Below are positions 53,308 through 61,926 of a DNA stretch of 64,000 nt, one piece after another. A program made the position numbers and the translations under genes. Positions within the stretch are counted from its first letter, which is position 1, and each line of letters begins with the position of its first letter. The notes beneath the pieces were generated by a model. It worked only from the letters and a program-made list of their open reading frames with translations. It was not told the origin of the DNA and did not search any database. Source of the DNA: Flavobacterium sp. (GTDB taxonomy: Bacteria; Bacteroidota; Bacteroidia; Flavobacteriales; Flavobacteriaceae); NCBI GenBank assembly GCA_018883065.1, contig VEQT01000001.1:1-64000 (forward strand), written 5' to 3'.

Positions 53308-53334
53308 TTTTTGCATACAGATAAGCCTAGTCCA

Positions 53335-53973
53335 ATGAAGAAAAATGCTGTCCTTTTAATTCTTTTTATTCTGCCCATTGTGGCCTATCTTTTTTTTGCA
53401 ACTGGGGTAAATAAATTTATGTTTTTACCCACTGTAACACCCAGCATTCCTGATGTGTCACACTGGAAAACCTTAGATGGAAAACCGGTTACTTTGGATA
53501 AAAAAATTAGTATATTGGGTTTTGCTGGATACAAGGTATTGACACGAAAAGGCAATTATTTTAATTTAAATCAGAAGATATACCTTAAAAACAAGGATTT
53601 TACTGATTTTCAATTTGTTATTGTAGCACCTAGGGGTTCAGAACAAAATGTACGTGTGCTTTTAAACGGATTAAAAAGTTTATCCGATACCTCTAAATGG
53701 TTGTTCGTTTTTGCACCCCAAGCTGAAATTGAAGTGTTTTTCTCTAAATTGAAATTGAAAGGGAAATTAGATGCCGATGGTGGCAGTAATTTTGTGTACA
53801 TTATAGATAAAAAGAGAAACCTTCGCGGCCGCAAAGACCCAAAAGAATACAAAGAAGGATACAACGCAATTTCACCAGCAGATGTCTACAATGAAATGAC
53901 AGATGATGTCAAGGTAATTCTTGCAGAGTACAGACTGGCGCTAAAACGCAACAACGCAGATCGTCAAAACTAA
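53335..53973 (+). CDS. Membrane-anchored Sco-like protein without cysteines
   Basis: A 212-residue protein with an N-terminal membrane anchor (AVLLILFILPIVAYLFFATG) and a soluble periplasmic domain. It contains no cysteine at all. Several segments parallel those of the Sco protein encoded next to it: the DGKPVTL start of the fold, and NFVYIIDKKRNLRGRKD against LFALIDKKGFIRCRKD in the neighbour. This suggests a divergent thioredoxin-fold Sco paralogue that has lost the copper-binding CxxxC and the histidine. A structural or assembly role at the oxidase is an inference from position. The frame extends to a TTG at 53290 within the terminator; I use the ATG at 53335. The Sco gene follows by 11 bases. 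Confidence 0.75.
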   Translation: MKKNAVLLILFILPIVAYLFFATGVNKFMFLPTVTPSIPDVSHWKTLDGKPVTLDKKISILGFAGYKVLTRKGNYFNLNQKIYLKNKDFTDFQFVIVAPRGSEQNVRVLLNGLKSLSDTSKWLFVFAPQAEIEVFFSKLKLKGKLDADGGSNFVYIIDKKRNLRGRKDPKEYKEGYNAISPADVYNEMTDDVKVILAEYRLALKRNNADRQN

Positions 53974-53984
53974 AGGAACTCGAT

Positions 53985-54668
53985 ATGGCCTCTAAAACCT
54001 CATATATAGGTATTTCATTTGTAGTATTGGTATTCGGAATTTTTGCCGTACCCAAAATTATTGATCGAATTTCAACAGGTACCACGGTTAAAGGAGCAGG
54101 TTTAGATCTAGTTAGCTCTGGGAAAGTAAGCAAAGAGCTTGTAAAAATAGGACCGGCACCGCGTTTTTCCCTTACCAATCAAAACGGAAAAACCATTACA
54201 TCCGATGATTTTAAAGGCAAAGTATATGTGTTGGAGTTTTTCTTTTCGACTTGTCCGTCTATTTGCCCTATCATGAATCGAAATATGCTTGACATTCAAA
54301 ATAAGTTTTTTGGAAATCCCAATTTTGGTATTGCATCCATCACCATTAATCCTGAAAACGATACCCCTGCTGTATTGCTTGAACACGCTAAGAAAATAGG
54401 TGTAAAATCATCCAACTGGCATTTTCTATCCGGAGATAAAGCCTACATATTTGATTTATCTAATAAAGGGTTTAATTTGTATGCTGGTCAAAATCCCAAA
54501 ATTCAAGGCGGATTTGAACATTCTGGTTTATTTGCCCTAATTGACAAAAAAGGATTTATTCGCTGCCGTAAAGACCAATTTGGCAATCCAATTTTATATT
54601 ATGATGGCCTCACCAAAGAAGGGGTAAAAAACATTCAAAAAGACATAGAACTATTAATACAAGAATAA
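53985..54668 (+). CDS. Sco-family copper chaperone (SCO1/SenC)
   Basis: Membrane-tethered periplasmic thioredoxin-fold protein that delivers copper or reducing power to the CuA site of oxidase subunit II. The 227 residues have an N-terminal anchor (ISFVVLVFGIFAVP), then FSLTNQNGKTITSDDFKGK, the copper site FFFSTCPSICPIMNR (CxxxC) and a conserved histidine in FEHSGLFALIDKKG. It lies among oxidase genes, fitting the role. The DUF420 gene begins two bases after its stop. Confidence 0.93.
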   Translation: MASKTSYIGISFVVLVFGIFAVPKIIDRISTGTTVKGAGLDLVSSGKVSKELVKIGPAPRFSLTNQNGKTITSDDFKGKVYVLEFFFSTCPSICPIMNRNMLDIQNKFFGNPNFGIASITINPENDTPAVLLEHAKKIGVKSSNWHFLSGDKAYIFDLSNKGFNLYAGQNPKIQGGFEHSGLFALIDKKGFIRCRKDQFGNPILYYDGLTKEGVKNIQKDIELLIQE

Positions 54669-54670
54669 GT

Positions 54671-55213
54671 ATGAAAACCAAAACGATTGAACAAAAGTCA
54701 AAGACATTTATAATTATTGTATCTATTTTAATTCCCGTAGTGGTTGCTATATTATTTAATGTAAAACTAAATGACTTTGGATATAATGTAGCCCCAATGC
54801 ATTTTTTACCACCCATTTATGCCGGAATTAATGCGCTTACTGCCGTGGTTTTGGTAGCTGCTGTTGTGTCTATTAAGAACGGCAATCGAGTAGTGCACGA
54901 ACGATTAATGACCTCGGCTATTGTGTTGTCCGTTTTGTTTTTGGTGATGTATGTCATTTACCACATGACGACAGAATCTACCAAATACGGAGGGGAAGGG
55001 ATGCTGCGTTTGGTGTACTTTGGCTTCCTGATTTCGCACATTATTTTGTCAATCGCCATTATTCCTCTTGTACTCATTACGTATGTTAGGGCTTTGTCAG
55101 AGCGTTTTGATCAACACAAAAAAATAGCCAAAATTACCTTTCCAATTTGGTTGTATGTAGCTGTAACGGGTGTAATTGTATATTGGATGATTGCTCCTTA
55201 CTATGTGTCGTAA
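54671..55213 (+). CDS. DUF420 membrane protein
   Basis: A 180-residue integral membrane protein with about five helices, recognised by NVAPMHFLPPIYAGINALTAV, the GNRVVHERLMTSAIVLS loop, MVIYHMTTES and the end FPIWLYVAVTGVIVYWMI. The family occurs beside oxidase genes in many bacteria and is suspected of an assembly role, with its histidines as possible metal or heme ligands. Its end overlaps the next small gene by 11 bases, indicating coupling. Confidence 0.88.
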   Translation: MKTKTIEQKSKTFIIIVSILIPVVVAILFNVKLNDFGYNVAPMHFLPPIYAGINALTAVVLVAAVVSIKNGNRVVHERLMTSAIVLSVLFLVMYVIYHMTTESTKYGGEGMLRLVYFGFLISHIILSIAIIPLVLITYVRALSERFDQHKKIAKITFPIWLYVAVTGVIVYWMIAPYYVS

Positions 55214-55433
55214 TTCAAAAGCTGCATTTTTGGGTGTTGCACTTTTTATGTGTAACAGTTTCACCAGTTTTTCACAGTGTGCCATGTGTAGAGCCGCAAT
55301 TGAAACCGAAGGAAATGCTACCAAAGCAGAAGCATTAAATGATGGGATAGTGTACCTTATGGCCATGCCCTATGTGTTGGTAGGAATTTTGGGCTATACC
55401 ATTTACCGGATGCGAAAAAAGAAACAAGTCTAA
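55203..55433 (+). CDS. Small membrane protein with CxxC motif
   Basis: A 76-residue protein starting at the ATG at 55203 (MCRNSKAAFLGVALF). It has a hydrophobic leader that could be a signal peptide or helix, the motif SQCAMCRAAIETEG (CxxC) and one membrane helix near the C terminus (YLMAMPYVLVGILGYTIY) followed by a basic tail. I recognise no named family. Position at the end of the Sco-DUF420 run, with an 11-base overlap, suggests a part in oxidase assembly or copper handling. Its stop codon directly abuts that of the convergent DUF4403 gene. Confidence 0.75.
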   Translation: MCRNSKAAFLGVALFMCNSFTSFSQCAMCRAAIETEGNATKAEALNDGIVYLMAMPYVLVGILGYTIYRMRKKKQV

Positions 55434-56831
55434 TTATTTGATTCCATCCACAGTTACTTTTACATCTCCAGTAATTTTTACAAAGGCCAGCAAAGCTTGA
55501 TTGGTTAATTGTATTTTTTGAAAATCTAAACTGTTCAAGTTTCCATTCACAAAAACGCCTGGCATTGGACTATAATTTTTCATGTATTTTACCAAATTTT
55601 GCTTTCCTTCTTCAAGATTTCCTTGAATAGAATACCGGCAGTTTTCTTGCATTTTTTTTAGAATCAATCCTTGTGCCAGCCAACTTGCGGTTTTCATTAA
55701 GCGGTTTTTGGTGTCAATCACATAATCTAAGTCTTCAAAATAAATCGCTTTGGTTTCGGGATTATAGGCAGGAATGCCAGATAAATAGACCGTTCCATTG
55801 ACACTTCCCAGCAAATCCAAGGCAATTATTAGTTTTCCTTCTTTGTGCCAAAGTGATACGTTTTGCACGGTTACTTTCTTTTTTCCATTGCCAAACTCTT
55901 GTCCTTTGAAATTTTCGGTCATAATTCGCGAGGCATTGTCATAGGTAGACACGGCAACTACATTGGCCGCTACGGTATTGGGTATTTTTTGTGCGGTTTT
56001 GAGTGCAATCTTATTTTTATCAAATTTTGAAGCGGGCTGTTGTCCAATTCGTGTTTCCATCAGGCATTTGAAACCCAAATCAAAATGGATGGCTTCCTTT
56101 TGAATCTGTGCATCAGTGGCATATAATTCTTGAGGAGTTATGCTAAGCCAGGTTTGATAGGTTTTATTCATTTCAAATGGGGTAGTTATTTTTTCTAAGG
56201 CCGCCAATACATTGGGTTTAAAATCAACGGCGGTAGTAATCGCATTGTCAATTGTTTTTTCAATTTTGGCTTTACATAATTTTATTGCAGGGTTAATGAG
56301 GTAGGTTATGGGTACTGCTTTTCCAAACACCGTTACCGATGGGCTTTCATTCCAATCAAGTGATCTAAAGTCAGTTTGGGTTGCGAGTTTCCAATTGGCC
56401 ATGTGCACATCACTAACCAAGGTAATTACTCCATTAAAATTAAATTCGCGGGTATCGTACAAATCGATTCCCAATTTGGATGTGCCAATCCGATACTTAA
56501 TTTGGGCTTTTAATGGCAATACGGTTTTTATTTTTCCAGCTTCATTTTGAATTTGTATAGCCGCTTGCTTCCAAATTTTTACTTCTAAATTGTCGTCTTC
56601 AATCGTGTTGTCATCATAAATTAAACCCGCCAACGATTTGTTGATTTGGTTTTCGACATCTTGTAATTTGATACTGATGGGCATATTGATATACGAGGGT
56701 GTTGCGTCATAGAGTAGAGGCGCAGCATTATCGGCTACTGGTTTTAACGCTTCAATTTTAGAGGTAGATCCACAATTTGAAAACAGTACAACTGCACCCA
56801 ACATTATGTATTTTGAAATAATTCGTATCAT
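55434..56831 (-). CDS. DUF4403 family lipoprotein
   Basis: A 465-residue lipoprotein of unknown function, anchor Cys20 in LFSNC. Segments such as YINMPISIKLQDVENQINKSL, KTVLPLKAQIKYRIG and the VDFKPNVLAALEKI helix are of the DUF4403 type, a family of exported proteins that I believe resembles lipid-binding folds. The frame extends to an ATG at 56864, but a promoter box TACTTTTG lies between the two ATGs (56858-56851, minus strand), so I choose 56831. The gene is divergent from the efflux genes and ends against the small CxxC gene with no spacer. Confidence 0.85.
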   Translation of the reverse strand: MIRIISKYIMLGAVVLFSNCGSTSKIEALKPVADNAAPLLYDATPSYINMPISIKLQDVENQINKSLAGLIYDDNTIEDDNLEVKIWKQAAIQIQNEAGKIKTVLPLKAQIKYRIGTSKLGIDLYDTREFNFNGVITLVSDVHMANWKLATQTDFRSLDWNESPSVTVFGKAVPITYLINPAIKLCKAKIEKTIDNAITTAVDFKPNVLAALEKITTPFEMNKTYQTWLSITPQELYATDAQIQKEAIHFDLGFKCLMETRIGQQPASKFDKNKIALKTAQKIPNTVAANVVAVSTYDNASRIMTENFKGQEFGNGKKKVTVQNVSLWHKEGKLIIALDLLGSVNGTVYLSGIPAYNPETKAIYFEDLDYVIDTKNRLMKTASWLAQGLILKKMQENCRYSIQGNLEEGKQNLVKYMKNYSPMPGVFVNGNLNSLDFQKIQLTNQALLAFVKITGDVKVTVDGIK

Positions 56832-56850
56832 TTTTAGGCTATTTTGACCA

Positions 56851-56858
56851 CAAAAGTA
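56851..56858 (-). promoter_or_regulatory. -7 box of the DUF4403 gene
   Basis: TACTTTTG on the minus strand, 19 bases upstream of the chosen ATG and downstream of the alternative ATG, which it rules out. Confidence 0.5.
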
Positions 56859-56960
56859 ATTCATTTAAGCGATAGGATTTTAGTAAATATCTGGTAAAGG
56901 TTCCTTAATTTGAATTCAAAAAAATTAACAAACATTTTTAAAAAAATGCGTTTACAATGA

Positions 56961-56968
56961 TACCTTTG
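56961..56968 (+). promoter_or_regulatory. -7 box of the TolC-HlyD genes
   Basis: TACCTTTG, 26 bases before the start codon. A perfect 12-base palindrome TTTGAATTCAAA lies upstream at 56909-56920. Confidence 0.5.
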
Positions 56969-56994
56969 CAGCACTTTAAAATGTATTCAATTTT

Positions 56995-58371
56995 ATGACC
57001 ATTAAGCAATTTTGTGTAGGTAGTTTACTTATTTGTACTGCAGCTGTATGCAATGCACAACAACCACTAAAATGGACCCTAGAAGACTGTGTTAGTTATG
57101 CTTGGACACATAACATTAGTGTAAAACAATCGGAGCTTGATGTACAGTCAGCACAAATTGAGAAATCGGCGGGTTTTGGTGCTTTTCTGCCTTCGGTTAA
57201 TGCCAATTCGTCGCACAGCTGGAACGTGGGTCTAAATCAAAACATCACAACAAACTTACTGGAAAATCAAACTACACAGTTTACCTCTTTGGGAGCAAAT
57301 GTAGGAGTAGATATCTACAAAGGATTGCAAAATCAACTTCGATTCCGTAAATCCAAATTGGCAATTCTTGCAGCGCAATATCAACTGGCCAAGATGAAAG
57401 ATGATATTGGATTGAATGTAGCCAATGCATTTTTGCAAATATTGTTCAATAAAGAGAGTCTTAAGGTTCAAAAAGATCAGTTGTCCATCAGCGAAAAGCA
57501 ATTGCAACGCACACAGGAATTTGTAGACGCAGGTGTGTTGCCACGAGGAGATGTTCTTGACAGCAAAGCTACCGTTGCTTCTGACAAACAAAAAGTGGTG
57601 GTGGCCGAAAACGCATTGTTGATTTCCAAATTGAGTTTAGCACAATTGCTGCAATTAGACAATTTTCAAGAATTTGATATCGTCGATGCCGATTACCAAG
57701 CAATTCAAAGTGAGGTTATGTTTCAATCGCCATCAGCGATCATAGCCAAAGCGAAAGAAAACAGAGTGGAACTCAAATTAGCCAAAACCAACATGGAGGT
57801 GGCGGATAAAGATATTAGCATAGCAAGATCAGCCTATCAACCAACCATTCAAGGATTTTACGGATTTAATTCAAGGATTTCGTATGCTGATATTCCACTA
57901 TTTGACGCATCAGGCAACCTTATTGGCACGCGTGGTCCATTGCCGTTTAGTCAACAATTCAACAACAACAAAGGACACCAATTTGGGTTACAGCTTAGCG
58001 TTCCTATTTTTAATGGGTTTACAGTAAAATACAATGTTAAGCGCGCTAAAGTTGCCCTAGAACGTTCCAAAATTGCATACGCCCAAAGTGAGCTTGATTT
58101 AGAACGCACCATCTATTCTGCCTACACAGATGCCCAAGGTGCGTACAAAGCCTATGAGTCGGCTCTAACTGCACGTGATGCGCGAAGTACTGCGTTGGAC
58201 TATGCCAAGGAACGCTTTGATGTTGGACTCATGAACACCTTTGAGTACAACCAAGCACAAACTCTATATGTAAACGCACAATCTGAAGTGTTGCGCACTA
58301 AATACGATTATATTTTTAGAACCAAAATTGTAGAGTTTTATTTTGGTTTACCTATACAATTAAAACCTTAA
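56995..58371 (+). CDS. TolC-family outer-membrane efflux protein
   Basis: Trimeric outer-membrane channel component of an efflux or type I secretion pump. It has 458 residues, a signal peptide ending VCNAQ, and two internally similar helical halves: WTLEDCVSYAWTHNISVKQSELDVQSAQIEK at the start of the first and VELKLAKTNMEVADKDISIARSAYQPTI in the second, with the FNGFTVKYNVKRAK and YNQAQTLYVNAQSEVLR segments toward the end. It is followed at three bases by the adaptor gene. Confidence 0.93.
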   Translation: MTIKQFCVGSLLICTAAVCNAQQPLKWTLEDCVSYAWTHNISVKQSELDVQSAQIEKSAGFGAFLPSVNANSSHSWNVGLNQNITTNLLENQTTQFTSLGANVGVDIYKGLQNQLRFRKSKLAILAAQYQLAKMKDDIGLNVANAFLQILFNKESLKVQKDQLSISEKQLQRTQEFVDAGVLPRGDVLDSKATVASDKQKVVVAENALLISKLSLAQLLQLDNFQEFDIVDADYQAIQSEVMFQSPSAIIAKAKENRVELKLAKTNMEVADKDISIARSAYQPTIQGFYGFNSRISYADIPLFDASGNLIGTRGPLPFSQQFNNNKGHQFGLQLSVPIFNGFTVKYNVKRAKVALERSKIAYAQSELDLERTIYSAYTDAQGAYKAYESALTARDARSTALDYAKERFDVGLMNTFEYNQAQTLYVNAQSEVLRTKYDYIFRTKIVEFYFGLPIQLKP

Positions 58372-58374
58372 GTT

Positions 58375-59667
58375 ATGTCAAAAAAAACCACCTACATTCT
58401 TGTTGGTTCAGCCATTTTGCTTGTTGTTGTGCTTGTAACACTATCCAAATTCAATATAATTGGGTCTAAAGAAAATAGTATTGAAGTAGAAGTAGCCAAA
58501 GCCAATGAAATTACAATAATTGAAACCGTTTCGGCTACAGGTAAAATTCAACCTGAAATTGAAGTAAAAATATCATCTGAAGTATCTGGAGAAATTATTT
58601 CGTTGCCAATTAAAGAAGGCCAGGTGGTAAAAAAAGGCGATTTATTGGTAAAAATTAACCCCGACCTATATACTTCTGGGTATAACCGTACCGTTGCTGG
58701 ATTATCGCAGACCAAAGCGGGTTTAAGTCAAGCTGATGCTGCATATAACGAAGCCAAAGCCAATTTTGACCGAAACAAAACGCTATTTGACAAAGGAATT
58801 ATTTCAAAGTCTGACTGGGACAAAGCGGTATCTGCATTTGAATCGGCCAAAGCAAACAAACAATCGGCTTATTACAATGTGAGAAGCGCATCAGCCACAG
58901 TAAATGAGGCCAAGGATAATTTGGGACGCACCACTATTTATGCCCCAGCAGACGGAACAATTTCAATGCTCAATGTGGAGTTGGGTGAGCGCGTTTTGGG
59001 AACACAACAAATGACAGGAACTGAACTGTTGCGCGTAGCCAACCTAAATAACATGGAGGTTGAAGTGGATGTAAACGAAAATGATATCGTTAAGATAAGT
59101 GTGGGTGATTCGGCAAATGTAGAAGTAGATGCCTACCTAAAAAAACAATTTAAAGGAGTAGTAACCAGTATTTCTAATTCTGCAAGTACCACCCTTACGG
59201 CTGATCAGGTTACCAATTTTAAAGTCAAAGTGCGCATTGTCAAATCATCTTATGCTGATTTGGTGGCTGGGAAACCGGCTAGCTATTCGCCATTTCGTCC
59301 GGGTATGACCGCTACAGTTGACATTATCACCAAACGCAAAGAAAATGTAATTGGCGTACCCATTAGTGCGGTTGTGATCAAAACAGACACTACTCCGGTC
59401 AAGAAAATAGTGGTAGAAGACGAGTCAACCGATCAGACAATTAAGTCCAAAAGCGACAAAAAAATGGAATGTGTGTTTGTGAAAAAAGGATCCAGAGCGG
59501 TAATCAAAGTAATCAAAACAGGTATTCAAGACGACACCAACATTGAGGTCATTTCAGGACTATCTAAAGGAGACGAACTGATTATAGGACCCTACACTAC
59601 AGTTTCAAAAGACCTGAATTCAGGCGATAAGATTTCAGTTACCAAGTCGCCAGCGCTTAAAAAGTAA
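58375..59667 (+). CDS. HlyD/MacA-family periplasmic adaptor
   Basis: Membrane-fusion protein that links an inner-membrane pump to TolC. The 430 residues have an N-terminal anchor (YILVGSAILLVVVLVTLSKF), the lipoyl-type halves GEIISLPIKEGQVVKKGDLLVKINPD and GRTTIYAPADGTISMLNVELGERV, a coiled-coil hairpin between them (about 95-190), and the beta barrel with FRPGMTATVDIITK. This layout suits MacA-type partners of ABC exporters, but no ABC or RND pump gene follows in the window. The stop codon overlaps the tsaB start. Confidence 0.93.
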   Translation: MSKKTTYILVGSAILLVVVLVTLSKFNIIGSKENSIEVEVAKANEITIIETVSATGKIQPEIEVKISSEVSGEIISLPIKEGQVVKKGDLLVKINPDLYTSGYNRTVAGLSQTKAGLSQADAAYNEAKANFDRNKTLFDKGIISKSDWDKAVSAFESAKANKQSAYYNVRSASATVNEAKDNLGRTTIYAPADGTISMLNVELGERVLGTQQMTGTELLRVANLNNMEVEVDVNENDIVKISVGDSANVEVDAYLKKQFKGVVTSISNSASTTLTADQVTNFKVKVRIVKSSYADLVAGKPASYSPFRPGMTATVDIITKRKENVIGVPISAVVIKTDTTPVKKIVVEDESTDQTIKSKSDKKMECVFVKKGSRAVIKVIKTGIQDDTNIEVISGLSKGDELIIGPYTTVSKDLNSGDKISVTKSPALKK

Positions 59668-60341
59668 TGGCGTATATTCTTCACATAGAAACGGCAACCA
59701 AAAATTGTTCTGTTGCACTTTCATTCGAAGGAAAATTGATTGCAAGCCAAGAACTGGCAACCGATGGCTATGCACATGCCGAAAAATTACACGTTTTTAT
59801 CAAGGCAACGTTGCAACAAGCCAATGTACAATTTGCCCAACTCAATGCTATTGCTGTGAGCAAAGGCCCTGGTTCTTATACCGGATTACGCATAGGTAAC
59901 TCTGCAGCCAAAGGCCTGTGTTTTTCTTTAAACATTCCATTACTTGCAGTAGATACCTTAGCTGTTTTGGCCACACAAGCCCAATCAAAAGTAAAAGAAG
60001 GGTTTATTGTGCCCATGTTGGATGCTCGCCGAATGGAAGTGTATTCGGCAGTGTATACTCCCCAAGTTGAAATTAGCCAGGCAGTTCAAGCAGAAATTCT
60101 TGACGAGCAATCGTATGGTGCATGTAGTGAAGCGCTTTATTTTGTGGGCGATTGCCAAGACAAGTTAAAAACGGTTTTAACCCAACCAAATTTTCATTTC
60201 ATACCCGAAATCGTCTATCCATCGGCCAAAGACATGTTGGCCATAAGTTACGCCAAATACATTAACAAGGAATTTGAAGACCTGGCTTACTACGAACCGT
60301 TTTACCTCAAGGATTTCGTGGGCACGATATCCAAAAAATAA
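59667..60341 (+). CDS. tsaB: tRNA threonylcarbamoyladenosine biosynthesis protein TsaB
   Basis: TsaB pairs with TsaD in making the t6A modification next to the anticodon of tRNAs reading ANN codons. The 224 residues show the ASKHA fold motifs YILHIETATKNCSVALS and KGPGSYTGLRIG, and VPMLDARRMEVYSAVY. It overlaps the adaptor gene by one base (TAATG), so it is co-transcribed with the efflux genes, a functionally unrelated pairing. One base separates its stop codon from that of the convergent gene. Confidence 0.95.
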   Translation: MAYILHIETATKNCSVALSFEGKLIASQELATDGYAHAEKLHVFIKATLQQANVQFAQLNAIAVSKGPGSYTGLRIGNSAAKGLCFSLNIPLLAVDTLAVLATQAQSKVKEGFIVPMLDARRMEVYSAVYTPQVEISQAVQAEILDEQSYGACSEALYFVGDCQDKLKTVLTQPNFHFIPEIVYPSAKDMLAISYAKYINKEFEDLAYYEPFYLKDFVGTISKK

Positions 60342-60342
60342 A

Positions 60343-61035
60343 CTACAAACCGTTTAAAAACACCATTAATTTTAAGCGGTCGTTTGGCTGTTTAAGGTCT
60401 AATGGATGTTGTTTAAAATACGCTTCAATTTGCTCCTTTTGGCTAGGGAACAACTGAATGAGCTGTTTTTTGTTTGAGGGAAATTCAAAAATGCCGACTT
60501 TTTCTTTTTTAAGGTAAAACGTTTCTGCCGCTTTTACATACTTGGCTGGGCGAGAAGTTTCAAGAGTGGTTTTGGCTGTTTTGCCATCATAGAAGGTAAT
60601 GTTCTCTTTGCTGTATAGCGTAAAATTTCCTTCTGTTTGATGTTCAATTAAATAACCCGTATGGTTTTTTCCGGATCGATTGGTATAGGTGGTTAGTACA
60701 TATTTAACTTCAGGTTCACCTAAAAAAATCGGACTAAAATCTGAAAGTTTATCCAGTATTAGCGTATCGTTTTTTGGGGTAATGAATTCAAATTCATCGG
60801 CATATACATTGTATCGCATGCGGGCTTTTTGATTCACACGTTCAATTTTTGCCCATTGAAACACGGATACCAAATAGGGCAGTCCTTCTGGTCGATTTGC
60901 AGTGTTTAGCGGATTTCGAAATATTTTACCTGCTGTATTTGGATCCAACACCTCGTATTTCAAGTTGAATCCATTGAATTGTGCTTGGGAAAATAGGCCA
61001 AGTAAACAAAAAATATAGAGGTAGATTTTTCTCAT
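60343..61035 (-). CDS. Secreted protein of unknown function, 230 residues
   Basis: Starting at MRKIYLYIFCLLGLFSQAQ (ATG 61035) the protein has a signal peptide of about 19 residues and no other membrane segment. The mature part is of mixed beta type with many Lys and Tyr residues; recognisable stretches are FNGFNLKYEVLDPNTAG and EFEFITPKNDTLILDKLSDFSPI. I do not recognise a family. It lies 13 bases after the MscS gene on the same strand and is probably co-transcribed with it. The longer frame to 61122 runs back into mscS and lacks a signal peptide. Confidence 0.78.
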   Translation of the reverse strand: MRKIYLYIFCLLGLFSQAQFNGFNLKYEVLDPNTAGKIFRNPLNTANRPEGLPYLVSVFQWAKIERVNQKARMRYNVYADEFEFITPKNDTLILDKLSDFSPIFLGEPEVKYVLTTYTNRSGKNHTGYLIEHQTEGNFTLYSKENITFYDGKTAKTTLETSRPAKYVKAAETFYLKKEKVGIFEFPSNKKQLIQLFPSQKEQIEAYFKQHPLDLKQPNDRLKLMVFLNGL

Positions 61036-61048
61036 TGTGTACAGTTCA

Positions 61049-61873
61049 TTACTTGTTTTCCGTGAGACTATAGGGTTGGATGTGCAGCGCATTTTGTTCA
61101 AATGTAAGCAGACACTCTTCAAGAATTTCGGTTACTGCTTTGGTGTAATTAGGTGTTTTGACCCAGGCACGTATGGCAATTTTTATGCCTGTTTCGGTGA
61201 ACTCTTTTACAACAATTGCAGGAATTGGTTGCTGCAATACCAACGTGTTTTTTGCTAATATTTCGAGTATTAGTTCTCGGGCTTGTGGGATTGAGGTGTT
61301 ATACGGTAAAACCATTGGGATATCGGTTCTCCGGGTTGTTTTGCGTGAAAAATTGATTATCGTATTGTTTGATAAGGTACCGTTTGGGATAAAAATTACT
61401 TGGTTGTTGTCGGTTTGTAATTGGGTAACAAAAATTTGAATATCAATTACAGTGCCTTCTACATTTTGGGCCAATATGGTATCACCTAGTTTAAAAGGTT
61501 TGAACAATATAATCAAAATTCCACCTGCAAAATTTGACAACGAACCTTGTAAAGACAACCCAACTGCTAAGCCAGCTGCTCCTAAAATGGCTACAAATGA
61601 GGTAGATTCAATGCCCAATTTTGAAATAACGGCTATGATCAGTACTATGCGCAATCCCCAAAAAAGCACATTGCATAAAAATTCAACAAGTGTAGGTTCT
61701 ACTTCTCGTTTGATTAAAATTTTGCGCGCTAAATTGTTGATAAACCGAATGGCATAGCCCCCAATAAAAAACAGAAGCAACGCAGCCAATAATTTGGGAG
61801 AATAATCCAATAATAGATTAATTATAGACCGCAAATAATCATGCAAAGAGGTAATGTTAAGGGTGTCTTTCAT
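61049..61873 (-). CDS. Small-conductance mechanosensitive channel (MscS family)
   Basis: Inner-membrane channel that opens under membrane tension on osmotic downshock. The 274 residues have three membrane helices; the pore helix is GAAGLAVGLSLQGSLSNFAGGILI, followed by the FKPFKLGDTILAQNVEGTVIDIQIF segment of the beta domain, and NGTLSNNTIINFS. Length and layout match E. coli MscS. A -7 box TAATTTTG lies at 61907-61900 on the minus strand. Confidence 0.93.
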   Translation of the reverse strand: MKDTLNITSLHDYLRSIINLLLDYSPKLLAALLLFFIGGYAIRFINNLARKILIKREVEPTLVEFLCNVLFWGLRIVLIIAVISKLGIESTSFVAILGAAGLAVGLSLQGSLSNFAGGILIILFKPFKLGDTILAQNVEGTVIDIQIFVTQLQTDNNQVIFIPNGTLSNNTIINFSRKTTRRTDIPMVLPYNTSIPQARELILEILAKNTLVLQQPIPAIVVKEFTETGIKIAIRAWVKTPNYTKAVTEILEECLLTFEQNALHIQPYSLTENK

Positions 61874-61926
61874 AAAAGGAAATATTTAAAATAGGCAGTC
61901 AAAATTACTAAAATAAGCGCAGTGGC

